In this document: positions 32,840-40,713 of the stretch, piece by piece | Position numbering within the stretch: the first letter of the stretch is position 1 | Layout: each line of letters starts with the position of its first letter | NCBI GenBank assembly: GCA_029941135.1 | Contig: JAPYRI010000010.1 | Span: 1 to 49,377 of the forward strand | Source of the DNA: Alphaproteobacteria bacterium | GTDB lineage: Bacteria > Pseudomonadota > Alphaproteobacteria > JAPYRI01 | Length of the DNA: 49,377 bases | Reading direction: 5' to 3' | Position numbers and translations under genes: made by a program | Notes under the pieces: generated by a model | Seen by the model: only the letters and a program-made list of their open reading frames with translations | Told to the model about the DNA's origin: nothing | Databases searched by the model: none

Positions 32840-33868
32840 CTATTTCTCTCTCTTATTCCCCTGCTCATTAACGACCGCAAGAATGGCGGCTGTGACATCC
32901 TCTACCGTTGGGACGTACAGTGCCTCCAAATTGGACGCAAACGGCACCGGCGTATGCGGTGGGGTCACCAAGGATACCGGTGCTTTCAGATCTTCAAATG
33001 CCTTTTGGGCAACAATTGAGGCGATGTCACTCGCCATTCCACAACGCGGATGACCCTCGTCAACGACGACCACGCGCCCGGTCTCGCGAACACATTCGAG
33101 GATCGTCGTCTCGTCCAGCGGCGAAATGGTTCGTGGGTCAACGATGGTGCAGCTTATCCCCTTAGCTTTGGCTTGATTGGCAGCTTGCTCGGCGAGCCTG
33201 ACCATGCGACCGAGCGCGATGATGGTCACGTCATCACCCCGTCGTTTTACATCGGCTTTCCCAAGCGGAATTTTATAGGCCTCGGTGGGTACGTCACCAA
33301 CCACGTCGTACATAGCTTTGTGTTCGAAAAAGAGCACGGGATCATCATCGGCAATGGATGCCAACAGCAATCCCTTCGCATCATATGGGTTGGAGGGGAC
33401 GACAACTTTGATGCCCGGAATGTGCGCGAATAGGGAATACAAAGTTCCACTGTGTTGGGCTGCGGAAAGACCACCAACACCGTAAGTGGTGCGTACAGTA
33501 AGTGGGGTTGCTGCGTGGGCGCCGTACATATAGCGAAACTTGGATGCCTGGTTGAGTATTTGGTCAAAGCAAACACCGAAGAATTCGACAAACATGATCT
33601 CGACCACCGGGCGCAATCCTGTGTTAGCCGCGCCTATGGCCATTCCAAGAAAAGCGGTCTCGCTTATCGGGGTGTCAATGACCCGCTCGCGTCCAAACTC
33701 ACCGACCAAGCCTTTGGTCACTTGAAACACGCCGCCCCAAGCGTCATCTTCCCCGGGGGCATTGGCGCCACCGGCGATGTCTTCGCCCATAACGAACACG
33801 TCCGGGTCGTCTCGCATCGCGAGCTTCAGGGCATCGTTGAGCGCTGCGCGCATGGTCGTTTCAGGCAT
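32840..33868 (-). CDS. 2-oxoacid (pyruvate/acetoin-type) dehydrogenase E1 beta subunit
   Basis: This 342-residue protein begins with MRAALNDALKLAMRDDPDVF and VMGEDIAGG. The TPP-pyrimidine-side domain has GMAIGAANTGLRPVVEIMFV and the C-terminal transketolase domain has VDPRTISPLDETTILE and VVVDEGHPRCG. Together with the alpha subunit encoded 12 bases upstream it forms the heterotetrameric E1 that decarboxylates a 2-oxoacid on TPP. No E2 or E3 gene follows, so the partner must be elsewhere, or the pair may act as a stand-alone TPP enzyme like other AcoAB-type pairs. Branched-chain, pyruvate and acetoin substrates cannot be separated from sequence alone. Confidence 0.87.
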   Translation of the reverse strand: MPETTMRAALNDALKLAMRDDPDVFVMGEDIAGGANAPGEDDAWGGVFQVTKGLVGEFGRERVIDTPISETAFLGMAIGAANTGLRPVVEIMFVEFFGVCFDQILNQASKFRYMYGAHAATPLTVRTTYGVGGLSAAQHSGTLYSLFAHIPGIKVVVPSNPYDAKGLLLASIADDDPVLFFEHKAMYDVVGDVPTEAYKIPLGKADVKRRGDDVTIIALGRMVRLAEQAANQAKAKGISCTIVDPRTISPLDETTILECVRETGRVVVVDEGHPRCGMASDIASIVAQKAFEDLKAPVSLVTPPHTPVPFASNLEALYVPTVEDVTAAILAVVNEQGNKREK

Positions 33869-33880
33869 TGAAGTGACCCC

Positions 33881-34852
33881 TCAATAAGTCGCGTAAACGT
33901 CTGTGTACAGAGCGTCAGATGGCGGTTGCGGGGCGTTCTTCGCCGCTGCAATAGCCGCTGCGGCTTGCTGTGTTGCGCTCTCATCAATGCGATCGAGTTC
34001 CGCTTCTGCGACAAGTTTTTCGCCAATAACACGGTCGCGGAAATTTTTGAGACAATCCCGATCAGCGCGCAATTTGGCAACTTCGCCGTCCGCCCGGTAG
34101 GTTTCCTGATCGCCTTCGAAGTGCGCGTGAAACAAGGGCACATCGCAGTGGATAAAGCTGGGCCCACCCCCGGTTCGCGCACGCTCAATCGCCGTACCAG
34201 CGGCATCGATAACGGCAAAAAAATCTGCTCCGTCTACTGCTGTCGCGGGGATACCAAATCCCGCTGCGCGAGAAACAGGATCTCCGGCCGTGGTGTAGGT
34301 CTTATGGGTCGATTCGGCGTAGCCATTGTCTTCGAGCACAAAGACAACCGGTAACGCGTAAGCCTTCGCGAAATTCATCGCTTCAAATACAGCTCCCTGG
34401 TTGGAGGCGCCATCTCCCCCGAACGCCACCGCCACTCCGCCGGTCTTTTTAAATTTCGCGCTGAAAGCCGCACCGAGTGCGTGCGGTGCGGAGGCTCCTA
34501 TTATTCCGTTTCCCCCGTGCATGCCGACCGCCCAGTCGGCCACATGCATGGTGCCGCCTTTGCCACCCCCGCTGCCATCCCGGCGGCCAAAAATTTCGTG
34601 CGCGAGACGAACAACATCTCCTCCCTTAGCGATGAAATGACCATGCGCGCGGTGGGTACTGGTCACAATGTCTTGCGGGGTCTGTTCGAGATGATAGCAA
34701 ACCCCAACCGCACAAGCCTCAGCGCCCGCATAAAGGTGCGCAAAGCCGAAAATATTATTCTCTTCCGCCGCCTCGTGCAGATAGTCCTCGAACGCACGGA
34801 TAAGTCGCATTTGCGAATAAGCGGCGACGAGTTTTTCATTTGAAAGTGCCAT
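33881..34852 (-). CDS. 2-oxoacid (pyruvate/acetoin-type) dehydrogenase E1 alpha subunit
   Basis: This 323-residue protein carries the TPP phosphate-binding motif AFGGDGASNQGAVFEAMNFA, followed by LPVVFVLEDNGYAESTHKTY. Earlier come HRAHGHFIAKGG and GKGGTMHVADWAVGMHGGNG, typical of E1 alpha of pyruvate/acetoin dehydrogenases. Its length suits the short AcoA/PdhA type. It is first in a leftward unit (E1 alpha, E1 beta, broken flavoenzyme). A purine-rich AGAGAG lies before the ATG. Catalysis is cytoplasmic, in complex with the beta subunit. Confidence 0.87.
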   Translation of the reverse strand: MALSNEKLVAAYSQMRLIRAFEDYLHEAAEENNIFGFAHLYAGAEACAVGVCYHLEQTPQDIVTSTHRAHGHFIAKGGDVVRLAHEIFGRRDGSGGGKGGTMHVADWAVGMHGGNGIIGASAPHALGAAFSAKFKKTGGVAVAFGGDGASNQGAVFEAMNFAKAYALPVVFVLEDNGYAESTHKTYTTAGDPVSRAAGFGIPATAVDGADFFAVIDAAGTAIERARTGGGPSFIHCDVPLFHAHFEGDQETYRADGEVAKLRADRDCLKNFRDRVIGEKLVAEAELDRIDESATQQAAAAIAAAKNAPQPPSDALYTDVYATY

Positions 34853-35577
34853 AAATCTCTCTGTAAGCGCGGACTATGGCGGATTAAATCCGCAGTCGCA
34901 GGGTATCTTATTGTGTTTCGGACGATTTAACGAAAGAAAACTATCCTATTGAAATTATGGGGTTTCCGAGAAATCTCAACACCAATAAATCACCCAACCG
35001 CAAATTTCGTTGTCGATCCGGCACCGACATCGTCCACTGGGGTCGTTGAAAAGCTAGGTCACCAAACATCGCCCAAAGGAAGCGGCGACAGTCATGAGTT
35101 GCGAATGCGGACAGAGCGGGGGGGGGTAACCAGAAAATGGCGGAGGAGGCAGTCTAGAGCGAACCCGTCTCTAGCGGATTTCCCTGTTAAGGGCCCAAAT
35201 ACAGGTAATTTTGAGGTTTAGCCGGAGAAGCGAACTGTTTCGTAAGTAACTTTGACGCCTCTCGCAGATACGAGATCTTCGACGTCGCGGAAGCTGATCG
35301 TGAAGCGGAATTAGAGCCGTGCGGCTTGCCGGATAATGTCGGCGTGAAAACGGTGTCGCCGGTACGAGATTTTCTGCATCCGCCGATCGTATCAGGCAGG
35401 TACTCGAGCAACAGCGGGCAAATTTGACAAGCCAAAAACCACATTGACCGAGCCAGGTTCTCGATTTAATTTAATTTACAAGAAAAATACGGGAAATTAC
35501 CTGCCGTCGGAATTGGCGAAGCAAAGCCAGTGGCTTCGTGAATGTGGAAAACGGAGAAGGGATCGAGGTTAACCGGT
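34853..35577. other. Long intergenic region between E1 alpha and the dsrE gene
   Basis: These 725 bases separate divergent units and must include their promoters; the part near 35460-35490 is AT-rich (TTTAATTTAATTT). A run of nine or more G occurs at about 35119-35127. On the plus strand 35221-35427 is open and reads AGEANCFVSNFDASRRYEIF then DVAEADREAELEPCG. It looks protein-like but has no start and no recognised family, so it may be a gene fragment. No RNA gene is seen. Confidence 0.4.
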
Positions 35578-35937
35578 ATGAAATTCGGAATCCTGGTGAA
35601 CGAAGGTCCGTTCAATCATCAAGCTTCGGATAGCGCCTATCAGTTCACCTGGGCGGCGCTTCAAAAGGGCCACGAGATTGTGCGCGTGTTTTTTTATCAC
35701 GATGGTGTCAATAACGCGTCCAACCTGTCTGAGCCCCAAAGCGACGACCGTAATCTGGTCAAGCTGTGGTCTGAACTGGGGCAAGAATTTGATGTCGAAT
35801 TGATGGTCTGTGTCTCAGCTGGATTGCGCAGGGGCCTCACGGAAGAAAATCTGGCACCCGGGTTCGAATTATCAGGGCTCGGTCAATTGATCGGTGCCGG
35901 GATCGATTCAGACCGCTTAATTGTGTTTGGCGATTGA
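35578..35937 (+). CDS. dsrE: Sulfur-relay protein DsrE/TusD-like
   Basis: This 119-residue protein starts at ATG 35578 (MKFGILVNEGPFNHQASD); an upstream in-frame ATG adds only 12 unlike residues. The active-site cysteine lies at position 78, in VELMVCVSAGLRRGL, as in DsrE/TusD, and accepts sulfur as persulfide. It should form the DsrE2F2H2 (TusBCD) hexamer with the next two products. In sulfur oxidisers DsrEFH passes sulfur towards DsrC; in other bacteria TusBCD serves tRNA thiolation. No DsrC/TusE gene is in the window, so which role applies is open. GAGGTT precedes the start. Confidence 0.83.
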   Translation: MKFGILVNEGPFNHQASDSAYQFTWAALQKGHEIVRVFFYHDGVNNASNLSEPQSDDRNLVKLWSELGQEFDVELMVCVSAGLRRGLTEENLAPGFELSGLGQLIGAGIDSDRLIVFGD

Positions 35938-35950
35938 CGAGGATGCGAAC

Positions 35951-36358
35951 GTGACAGACGAAACACCCGAAGAATTTGAAGACGACGAATATGTCGGCGT
36001 CGTCAAAAAATTCATGTTTATCAATCGTAAGGCTCCGTACGGCAGCATCTACGGCCATGAGATGCAAGAAACGATACTGATATCGACAGCGTTCGAGCAA
36101 GATGTTTCAGTGGTGTTTATGGACGACGGTGTATTTCTCCTCAAGAAGGGGCACGACACTGCGACTATCAACATGAAAAACGTCTCGCCGGCTTATCGGG
36201 CATTCAAGGGGTACGACATCGAGAAATTGTACGTGGAAAGGGAGTCATTGGACGCGCGGGGGCTTTCTCCGAACGATCTGCTGGTGCCTGTTGAAGTACT
36301 CAGCGCCACTGAACTTGGCGATCTGATGGAACAACAAGACATCATAATTAGCGCCTAA
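35951..36358 (+). CDS. dsrF: Sulfur-relay protein DsrF/TusC-like
   Basis: This 135-residue protein starts at GTG 35951, with GAGG 8 bases upstream. The alternative ATG 35921 overlaps dsrE and lacks a site. After an acidic leader (DETPEEFEDDEYVG) comes KKFMFINRKAPYGSIYGHEM and STAFEQDVSVVFMDDGVFLL, the DsrE-like fold of the DsrF/TusC type. There is no cysteine in the body, which is usual for TusC, so it is a structural partner in the hexamer. It lies between dsrE and dsrH with gaps of 13 and 23 bases. Confidence 0.8.
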   Translation: MTDETPEEFEDDEYVGVVKKFMFINRKAPYGSIYGHEMQETILISTAFEQDVSVVFMDDGVFLLKKGHDTATINMKNVSPAYRAFKGYDIEKLYVERESLDARGLSPNDLLVPVEVLSATELGDLMEQQDIIISA

Positions 36359-36381
36359 GAGACCAACTCAGGGACCAGCTG

Positions 36382-36687
36382 ATGATCCTTCACACCGTCA
36401 ATAAATCGCCCTACGAGCGCATCAACCTTGATAGCTGCTTGCGGGTGGCCCGGATTGGCTGCGGGATATTGCTCCTTGAAGATGGCGTCATCGCAGCATT
36501 GGCCACGGGTGCCGCTGCTCAAGCGCTCTCAGTAGCCCTGTCAGACAAGTCGGTTTATGTACTGGGCCCGGACTTGGATGCGCGCGGCCTGAGGGAGTGC
36601 GATCTGGTCATCGGCATAAAAATAGTCGATTACGATGGCTTTGTTGATTTGGTTGCCGGGTACGACACGGTCCAAGCTTGGCTTTAG
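36382..36687 (+). CDS. dsrH: Sulfur-relay protein DsrH/TusB-like
   Basis: This 101-residue protein begins MILHTVNKSPYERINLDSCL. The cysteine at position 19 matches the conserved Cys20 site of DsrH. Next come LLLEDGVIAALATG and a C-terminal VDYDGFVDLVAGYDTVQAWL, the DsrH/TusB signature end. It is the third subunit of the DsrEFH/TusBCD complex. The last codons are echoed in a decayed copy at about 37355-37376, before tusA. Confidence 0.83.
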   Translation: MILHTVNKSPYERINLDSCLRVARIGCGILLLEDGVIAALATGAAAQALSVALSDKSVYVLGPDLDARGLRECDLVIGIKIVDYDGFVDLVAGYDTVQAWL

Positions 36688-36810
36688 ACCCCTTCAGCCG
36701 CGCTGTTCGAGATCACTCATTCGCGACGCCTCTATGACTGGAGCTCATTCTAATATACTATTTTTTATGTAGTACATCTCGAATATGGGAACTTCTATGG
36801 AGGAGCGGCC

Positions 36811-36915
36811 ATGACCATCGATCTGAACAACGCCAAAACATTGACCATTATTGCTACAAAAGGTGCACTCGACTAGGCGTATCCACCGTTCATTCCTACG
36901 ACGAGAACGAGCTAT
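36811..36915 (+). pseudogene. DsrE2-type sulfur-relay gene remnant
   Basis: A good GGAGGAG site and ATG start MTIDLNNAKTLTIIATKGAL then D and a stop codon at 36874-36876. Beyond the stop the same frame reads AYPPFI before matching nothing. The text IIATKGxLDxAYPPFI is the start of DsrE2-type (DsrE/F/peroxiredoxin-like) membrane-associated sulfur proteins. A premature stop and loss of more than 80 percent of the gene, by fusion to IS debris, make it dead. An AT-rich probable promoter (36745-36775) survives upstream. Confidence 0.55.
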
Positions 36916-37156
36916 GGCGAAGTTCCGAAGCATACAGTCGTTTCAGAAATTCACTTCGATTCACTCTTCAGTCCACAATCACTTCAACCAGGAGCGCCAT
37001 CTCTACAATCGCGAATACTTTAAGGTTAAAAGCTCCGCGGCTCTTGCCGATGGCGCCGTACCACAAACCAGTGCCGAAGATAATCGGCTTACGCTCGCCC
37101 TCATGCTGGCTGCATATGAATCCCATGAGAAAGGTACGCCGATCACTTTGAGGTGA
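36914..37156 (+). pseudogene. Chimeric debris: transposase C-terminus fused to an oxidoreductase tail
   Basis: The frame reads MAKFRSIQSFQKFTSIHSSV then HNHFNQERHLYNREYFK and SAALAD, matching the C-terminus of IS6-like transposases of the HNHFNQERHL type. Without a break it continues PQTSAEDNRLTLALMLAAYE then SHEKGTPITLR and a stop, similar to the final helix and strand of Gfo/Idh/MocA oxidoreductases. The first assignment is fairly good, the second tentative. Neither part would be functional. Confidence 0.5.
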
Positions 37157-37257
37157 ACTGCATGAAAAAAATGTAATCCCGTAGAAATCGGTGAAAATAC
37201 TGAAAATTGAGTGACGTCAAATGGACGTAAGGTGAAGGGGCAAGAAGGCTTAAGTTC

Positions 37258-37376
37258 ATGAGATTTGGGATATTGGTGATCGAGAGACCGAACTATTACC
37301 AAGCTTCAAATACGGCTTACCAGGTCACCAAAGCTGCGCTCAAAAGGGGCATAAAACCGTCCAGGCTTGGCTTTGA
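37258..37376 (+). pseudogene. Collapsed second dsrE...dsrH copy
   Basis: Beginning ATG 37258 the text MRFGILVIERPNYYQASNTA parallels intact dsrE (MKFGILVNEGPFNHQASDSA). It stays similar to about 37352, with one base lost near CTCAAAAGG. It then switches directly to ACCGTCCAGGCTTGGCTTTGA, which matches the 3' end of dsrH (ACGGTCCAAGCTTGGCTTTAG). A deletion has thus removed most of dsrE, all of dsrF and nearly all of dsrH. tusA follows at once. Confidence 0.7.
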
Positions 37377-37394
37377 ATGCCCGAAAGGACCCCT

Positions 37395-37622
37395 ATGAGC
37401 ACAGCAACGCTCGACACCAAGGGACTAATTTGCCCCTTGCCCATCCTGAAAACCAAGAAAGCTATGAAGGAACTTGAGGCCGGCGACACATTGACAGTGG
37501 AGGCGACCGACCCAAGCTCGGTCAAGGACATGCAGGCGTTTTGTCGGGTTGCCGGGCATGAGCTTTTGGCGTGCGACGAAGCAGATGGCATATACACCTA
37601 TCAAATTAGGAAATCGGCTTGA
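37395..37622 (+). CDS. tusA: TusA/SirA-like sulfur-carrier protein
   Basis: This 75-residue protein starts at ATG 37395 with AAAGGA 6 bases upstream. The family motif LDTKGLICPLPILKTKKAMK has the persulfide-carrying cysteine in CPLP, and a second cysteine follows in AFCRVAGHELL. TusA accepts sulfur from cysteine desulfurase or rhodanese and passes it to DsrEFH/TusBCD; it also serves sulfur oxidation in dsr-containing bacteria. Position after the dsr remnants indicates an original dsrEFH-tusA unit. Confidence 0.88.
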   Translation: MSTATLDTKGLICPLPILKTKKAMKELEAGDTLTVEATDPSSVKDMQAFCRVAGHELLACDEADGIYTYQIRKSA

Positions 37623-37671
37623 GCCCAATACGTAAATTGTGTGTTCAAGAATATCAACGGGGACTACCGAC

Positions 37672-38634
37672 GTGAAAGCAATGCTGTGCAAGCAATATGG
37701 GCCGGCTGAGGTGTTGGTTTACGAAGACATTGAGAGCCGGCCACTGGGTAAAAATGAAGTCCGGATCGCGGTGCGCGCGGGCGGGGTCAACTTTGCCGAT
37801 AGGCTCGCCATCAAAGGCCAGTATCAATTCAAGCCCGATTTTCCATTTTCGCCTGGCGCCGAGGCGGCCGGAGACGTTACCGAAATTGGCGCTCGTGTGA
37901 ATAAGGTCAACGTCGGCGATAGAGTAGTCTGGCATGGACTTTTTGGCGGCTATGCGGAGGAGATCATCGCCGATGAATCCGAGGTTTCCCCGATTTTCGA
38001 CAGCCTGGATTATGAAACCGCCGCCGGTATGTTCCTCACTTACGGCACATCTTATCACGGACTTGTGCAAAGGGCGGAAATTCAGCCCGGCGAAACTTTA
38101 TTGGTATTGGCGGCCGCGGGGGGTGTCGGCCGTGCCCTGGGCGCGCGCGTAATCGCCGCCGCATCCAGCGACGAAAAGCTCGACCTCGCCAAGCGATTTG
38201 GTGCCGAGATGATGATTAATTACTCAGTCGAAGACATTAAGCAGAGGACCAAAGAGCTGACCAACTGTAAGGGGGTTGACGTTATTTACGATCCGGTTGG
38301 CGGAGAACTGTTCGAACAATCTTTGCGCGCGATTGCACCCAAGGGCCGGATGCTGGAGGTCGGGTTTGCCAGTGGTGAAATACCCAAAATGGCGGTTATT
38401 CTGGTGCTACTTAAAAGCTGCCAAGTGGTTGGGGTATTTTACGGTCAATTCAGGCAGCTTGAACCCGAATTGAAAGCCCAAAACGTGCGCGATTTGGTCC
38501 AGATGATTGCGGATGGCAAACTGAACCCATTGGTTTCGAAAACCTACCCTCTGGAAAAAGCGGTTGATGCCTTGAATGATATTCTCACGCGCAAAGTTTT
38601 GAGTAAAGTGGTGCTCACCACTGGACGCGGCTAG
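37672..38634 (+). CDS. NADPH:quinone oxidoreductase-like MDR protein, with short gap in the cofactor helix
   Basis: This 320-residue protein starts at GTG (VKAMLCKQYGPAEVLVYED) with GGGGA upstream. It is a medium-chain dehydrogenase/reductase of the zinc-free quinone oxidoreductase type: GGVNFADRLAIKGQYQFKP, PFSPGAEAAGDV, later GVDVIYDPVGGELFEQSLRA. In this family the nucleotide-binding motif usually reads AAGGVG followed by about 8 residues of helix and then ALGARVIA. Here it reads AAAGGVGRALGARVIAA, so one to two turns of the NADPH-binding helix are missing while the frame is kept. Activity may be impaired. It sits 49 bases after tusA and 27 before a monooxygenase gene. Confidence 0.8.
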   Translation: MKAMLCKQYGPAEVLVYEDIESRPLGKNEVRIAVRAGGVNFADRLAIKGQYQFKPDFPFSPGAEAAGDVTEIGARVNKVNVGDRVVWHGLFGGYAEEIIADESEVSPIFDSLDYETAAGMFLTYGTSYHGLVQRAEIQPGETLLVLAAAGGVGRALGARVIAAASSDEKLDLAKRFGAEMMINYSVEDIKQRTKELTNCKGVDVIYDPVGGELFEQSLRAIAPKGRMLEVGFASGEIPKMAVILVLLKSCQVVGVFYGQFRQLEPELKAQNVRDLVQMIADGKLNPLVSKTYPLEKAVDALNDILTRKVLSKVVLTTGRG

Positions 38635-38661
38635 AACACATGAATACGCCGAAGGACAAAA

Positions 38662-40278
38662 ATGACTAAATCCCAAAATACAGTGAATGACTACGATGCC
38701 GTGGTCATCGGCGCCGGTTTTGCCGGCCTGTATATGTTGCATCGTTTGCGTCAACTCGGACTTTCCGCTCGTGTTTTTGAAGCCGGTAGTGGAGTGGGCG
38801 GTACTTGGTTCTGGAACCGCTACCCGGGCGCGCGATGCGATGTCGAATCGCTCGAATACAGTTACCAGTTTGACGAACAATTGCAGCAAGAATGGGAGTG
38901 GTCGGAACGGTATTCGCCGCAGTCGGAGATTCTTGAATACCTCAACCATGTCGCGGATCGCTTCAATTTACGTGGCGATATTGATTTAAACACCCGTGTA
39001 GCAGCCGCTAGGTATGACGAAAACACCAATCTCTGGACTGTATCTACAACCGGCGGCAGCTCAGATAGCAACACCGCACGCGCACGTTTCTGCATCATGG
39101 CGACAGGGTGCCTGTCATCGGCCAATGTGCCGGATTTTGAAGGCATCGATAGTTTCAAAGGAAATACCTATCACACGGGGCAATGGCCCCACGGCGGCGT
39201 CGATTTTACCGGCGAGACTGTGGGCATCATTGGAACCGGGTCTTCAGCCATTCAATCCATTCCCTTAATCGCCGAACAAGCCAAGCACCTTTACGTGTTT
39301 CAGCGCTCGGCGGCTTTCTCGGTGCCAGCCGCCAACCGACCCCTCGACAAGGCCAAGGAAGCCGACATTAAGTCTCGCTACGCGGAATTTCGTAAGCACT
39401 GCGCGCAGCTCCCCACGGGCGGCAACTTGATCATGAACGAGTCCCTGGCCACGGAAGCAAGCGAGGCAGAGTTGCGGGCCGAATATGAAGAACGCTGGGA
39501 AAACGGCGGCTTGATGTTTCTCGGCGCGTTTTCCGATTTACTGATCGATGTCAAAGGTAATAAAACCGCGGCTGATTTTATTCGCGGTAAAATTCGCTCG
39601 ATTGTCAAAGATCTGACGGTATCGGATTTGCTCATGCCCGATCACGTGGTCGGGTGCAAGCGGCTGTGTGCCGACACCGGTTACTACGAAACCTTCAACC
39701 GGGACAATGTCACACTGGTCGACGTAAACAGCGTCCCGATCGATTCAATCACAGCAATGGGTCTCCTCACTGGCGGCACCGAATACGCCTTCGACAATCT
39801 CATTTTTGCAACCGGTTTCGATGCTATGACGGGTTCTCTGTCGCGCATCGACATACGAGGCCGCAATGGTGATTTGCTCAGGGACACCTGGGCACAGGGC
39901 CCGAAAACTTATCTCGGTCTCGGTACAGTTGGGTACCCGAATATGTTCACCATTGCCGGGCCAGGCAGCCCGTCAGTTCTGACTAATATGGTGCCGTCCA
40001 TTGAACAACATGTGAATTGGATTGCTGACTGCATCACCTGGCTCGATGACAATAATTATGGCTCTATCGAAGCCACTCCAGACGCACAAAGCGATTGGGT
40101 CGACCATGTCAATGCCGTCGCTGGGACGACCATCTACACAAGTTGCAATTCCTGGTATCTGGGTGCAAATATTGTCGGCAAGCCGCGTGTGTTTATGCCG
40201 CTTTTCGGTTTTCCGGCCTACGTCGAGAAATGCGATGAAGTCGCGGCCAACAATTACGTGGGCTTCGCGGTAACCTAA
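38662..40278 (+). CDS. Flavin-containing (Baeyer-Villiger-type) monooxygenase 1
   Basis: This 538-residue protein has an N-terminal FAD fold VVIGAGFAGLYMLHRLRQLG and GVGGTWFWNRYPGARCDVES, the GG-T-W-x-NRYPG signature of class B monooxygenases. The Baeyer-Villiger fingerprint F-x-G-x-x-x-H-T-x-x-W-P is FKGNTYHTGQWP. The second Rossmann motif for NADPH is VGIIGTGSSAIQSIPL. Such enzymes insert oxygen next to a ketone or oxidise heteroatoms using NADPH and O2. The substrate is unknown. It is rightward after the quinone oxidoreductase; the next gene is convergent after 7 bases. Confidence 0.85.
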   Translation: MTKSQNTVNDYDAVVIGAGFAGLYMLHRLRQLGLSARVFEAGSGVGGTWFWNRYPGARCDVESLEYSYQFDEQLQQEWEWSERYSPQSEILEYLNHVADRFNLRGDIDLNTRVAAARYDENTNLWTVSTTGGSSDSNTARARFCIMATGCLSSANVPDFEGIDSFKGNTYHTGQWPHGGVDFTGETVGIIGTGSSAIQSIPLIAEQAKHLYVFQRSAAFSVPAANRPLDKAKEADIKSRYAEFRKHCAQLPTGGNLIMNESLATEASEAELRAEYEERWENGGLMFLGAFSDLLIDVKGNKTAADFIRGKIRSIVKDLTVSDLLMPDHVVGCKRLCADTGYYETFNRDNVTLVDVNSVPIDSITAMGLLTGGTEYAFDNLIFATGFDAMTGSLSRIDIRGRNGDLLRDTWAQGPKTYLGLGTVGYPNMFTIAGPGSPSVLTNMVPSIEQHVNWIADCITWLDDNNYGSIEATPDAQSDWVDHVNAVAGTTIYTSCNSWYLGANIVGKPRVFMPLFGFPAYVEKCDEVAANNYVGFAVT

Positions 40279-40285
40279 AGCTCGA

Positions 40286-40678
40286 TCAACGCGCGGTGAC
40301 GAGGATGGCTTGGATACGGGCGCGCAAGGGGTTATCTCCGCCCAGTTCGGTCACCGCAGTCGTTACGGCGTCGACAACCGCATCTTCGTCAATTTCCGGG
40401 TTGTCGCGAATTTCAATAATTATTGGACTGCCTTTGACGAAACCGAATGCGATTTCGGCTACGGAGGCGGCAGTTACGTCCCGCAGTCGCCGGGTGGAAA
40501 TGCCCGTTCCGGCGGCAATCTCCAGCACTCGTGCGTCGTCCGCGACAGAAATACGGCTGGCCATATCAACGCCGTAACCATCCAACATGACGGGTCCCAG
40601 ACAACGGTCGTAAATTTCGGGAATGGATCCGGTAAAGTCACCGTAACGCGGCGCCATAAGTTCATTCTTCTCTTTCAA
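40286..40678 (-). pseudogene. Class I SAM methyltransferase with large in-frame internal deletion
   Basis: The 130-residue frame begins IPEIYDRCLGPVMLDGYGVD and reaches the SAM-binding motif VLEIAAGTGISTRRLRD, as in about 270-residue class I methyltransferases. At residue about 68 it jumps to VAEIAFGFVKGSPIIIEI then RDNPEIDEDAVVDAVTTA, which is family C-terminal text. About 140 central residues, including the rest of the Rossmann sheet, are missing, so catalysis is unlikely though the frame is open. The full-length parent is inferred from knowledge of the family. Confidence 0.65.
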
Positions 40679-40713
40679 TTATTCGGTTTGAGGCGCGAGC
40701 GCAGGGGGTCAGA

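Noticed and set aside
35187-35444. Minus-strand small protein in the gap before dsrE
   Set aside because: No ribosome-binding site, no recognised family, and the opposite strand is equally open.
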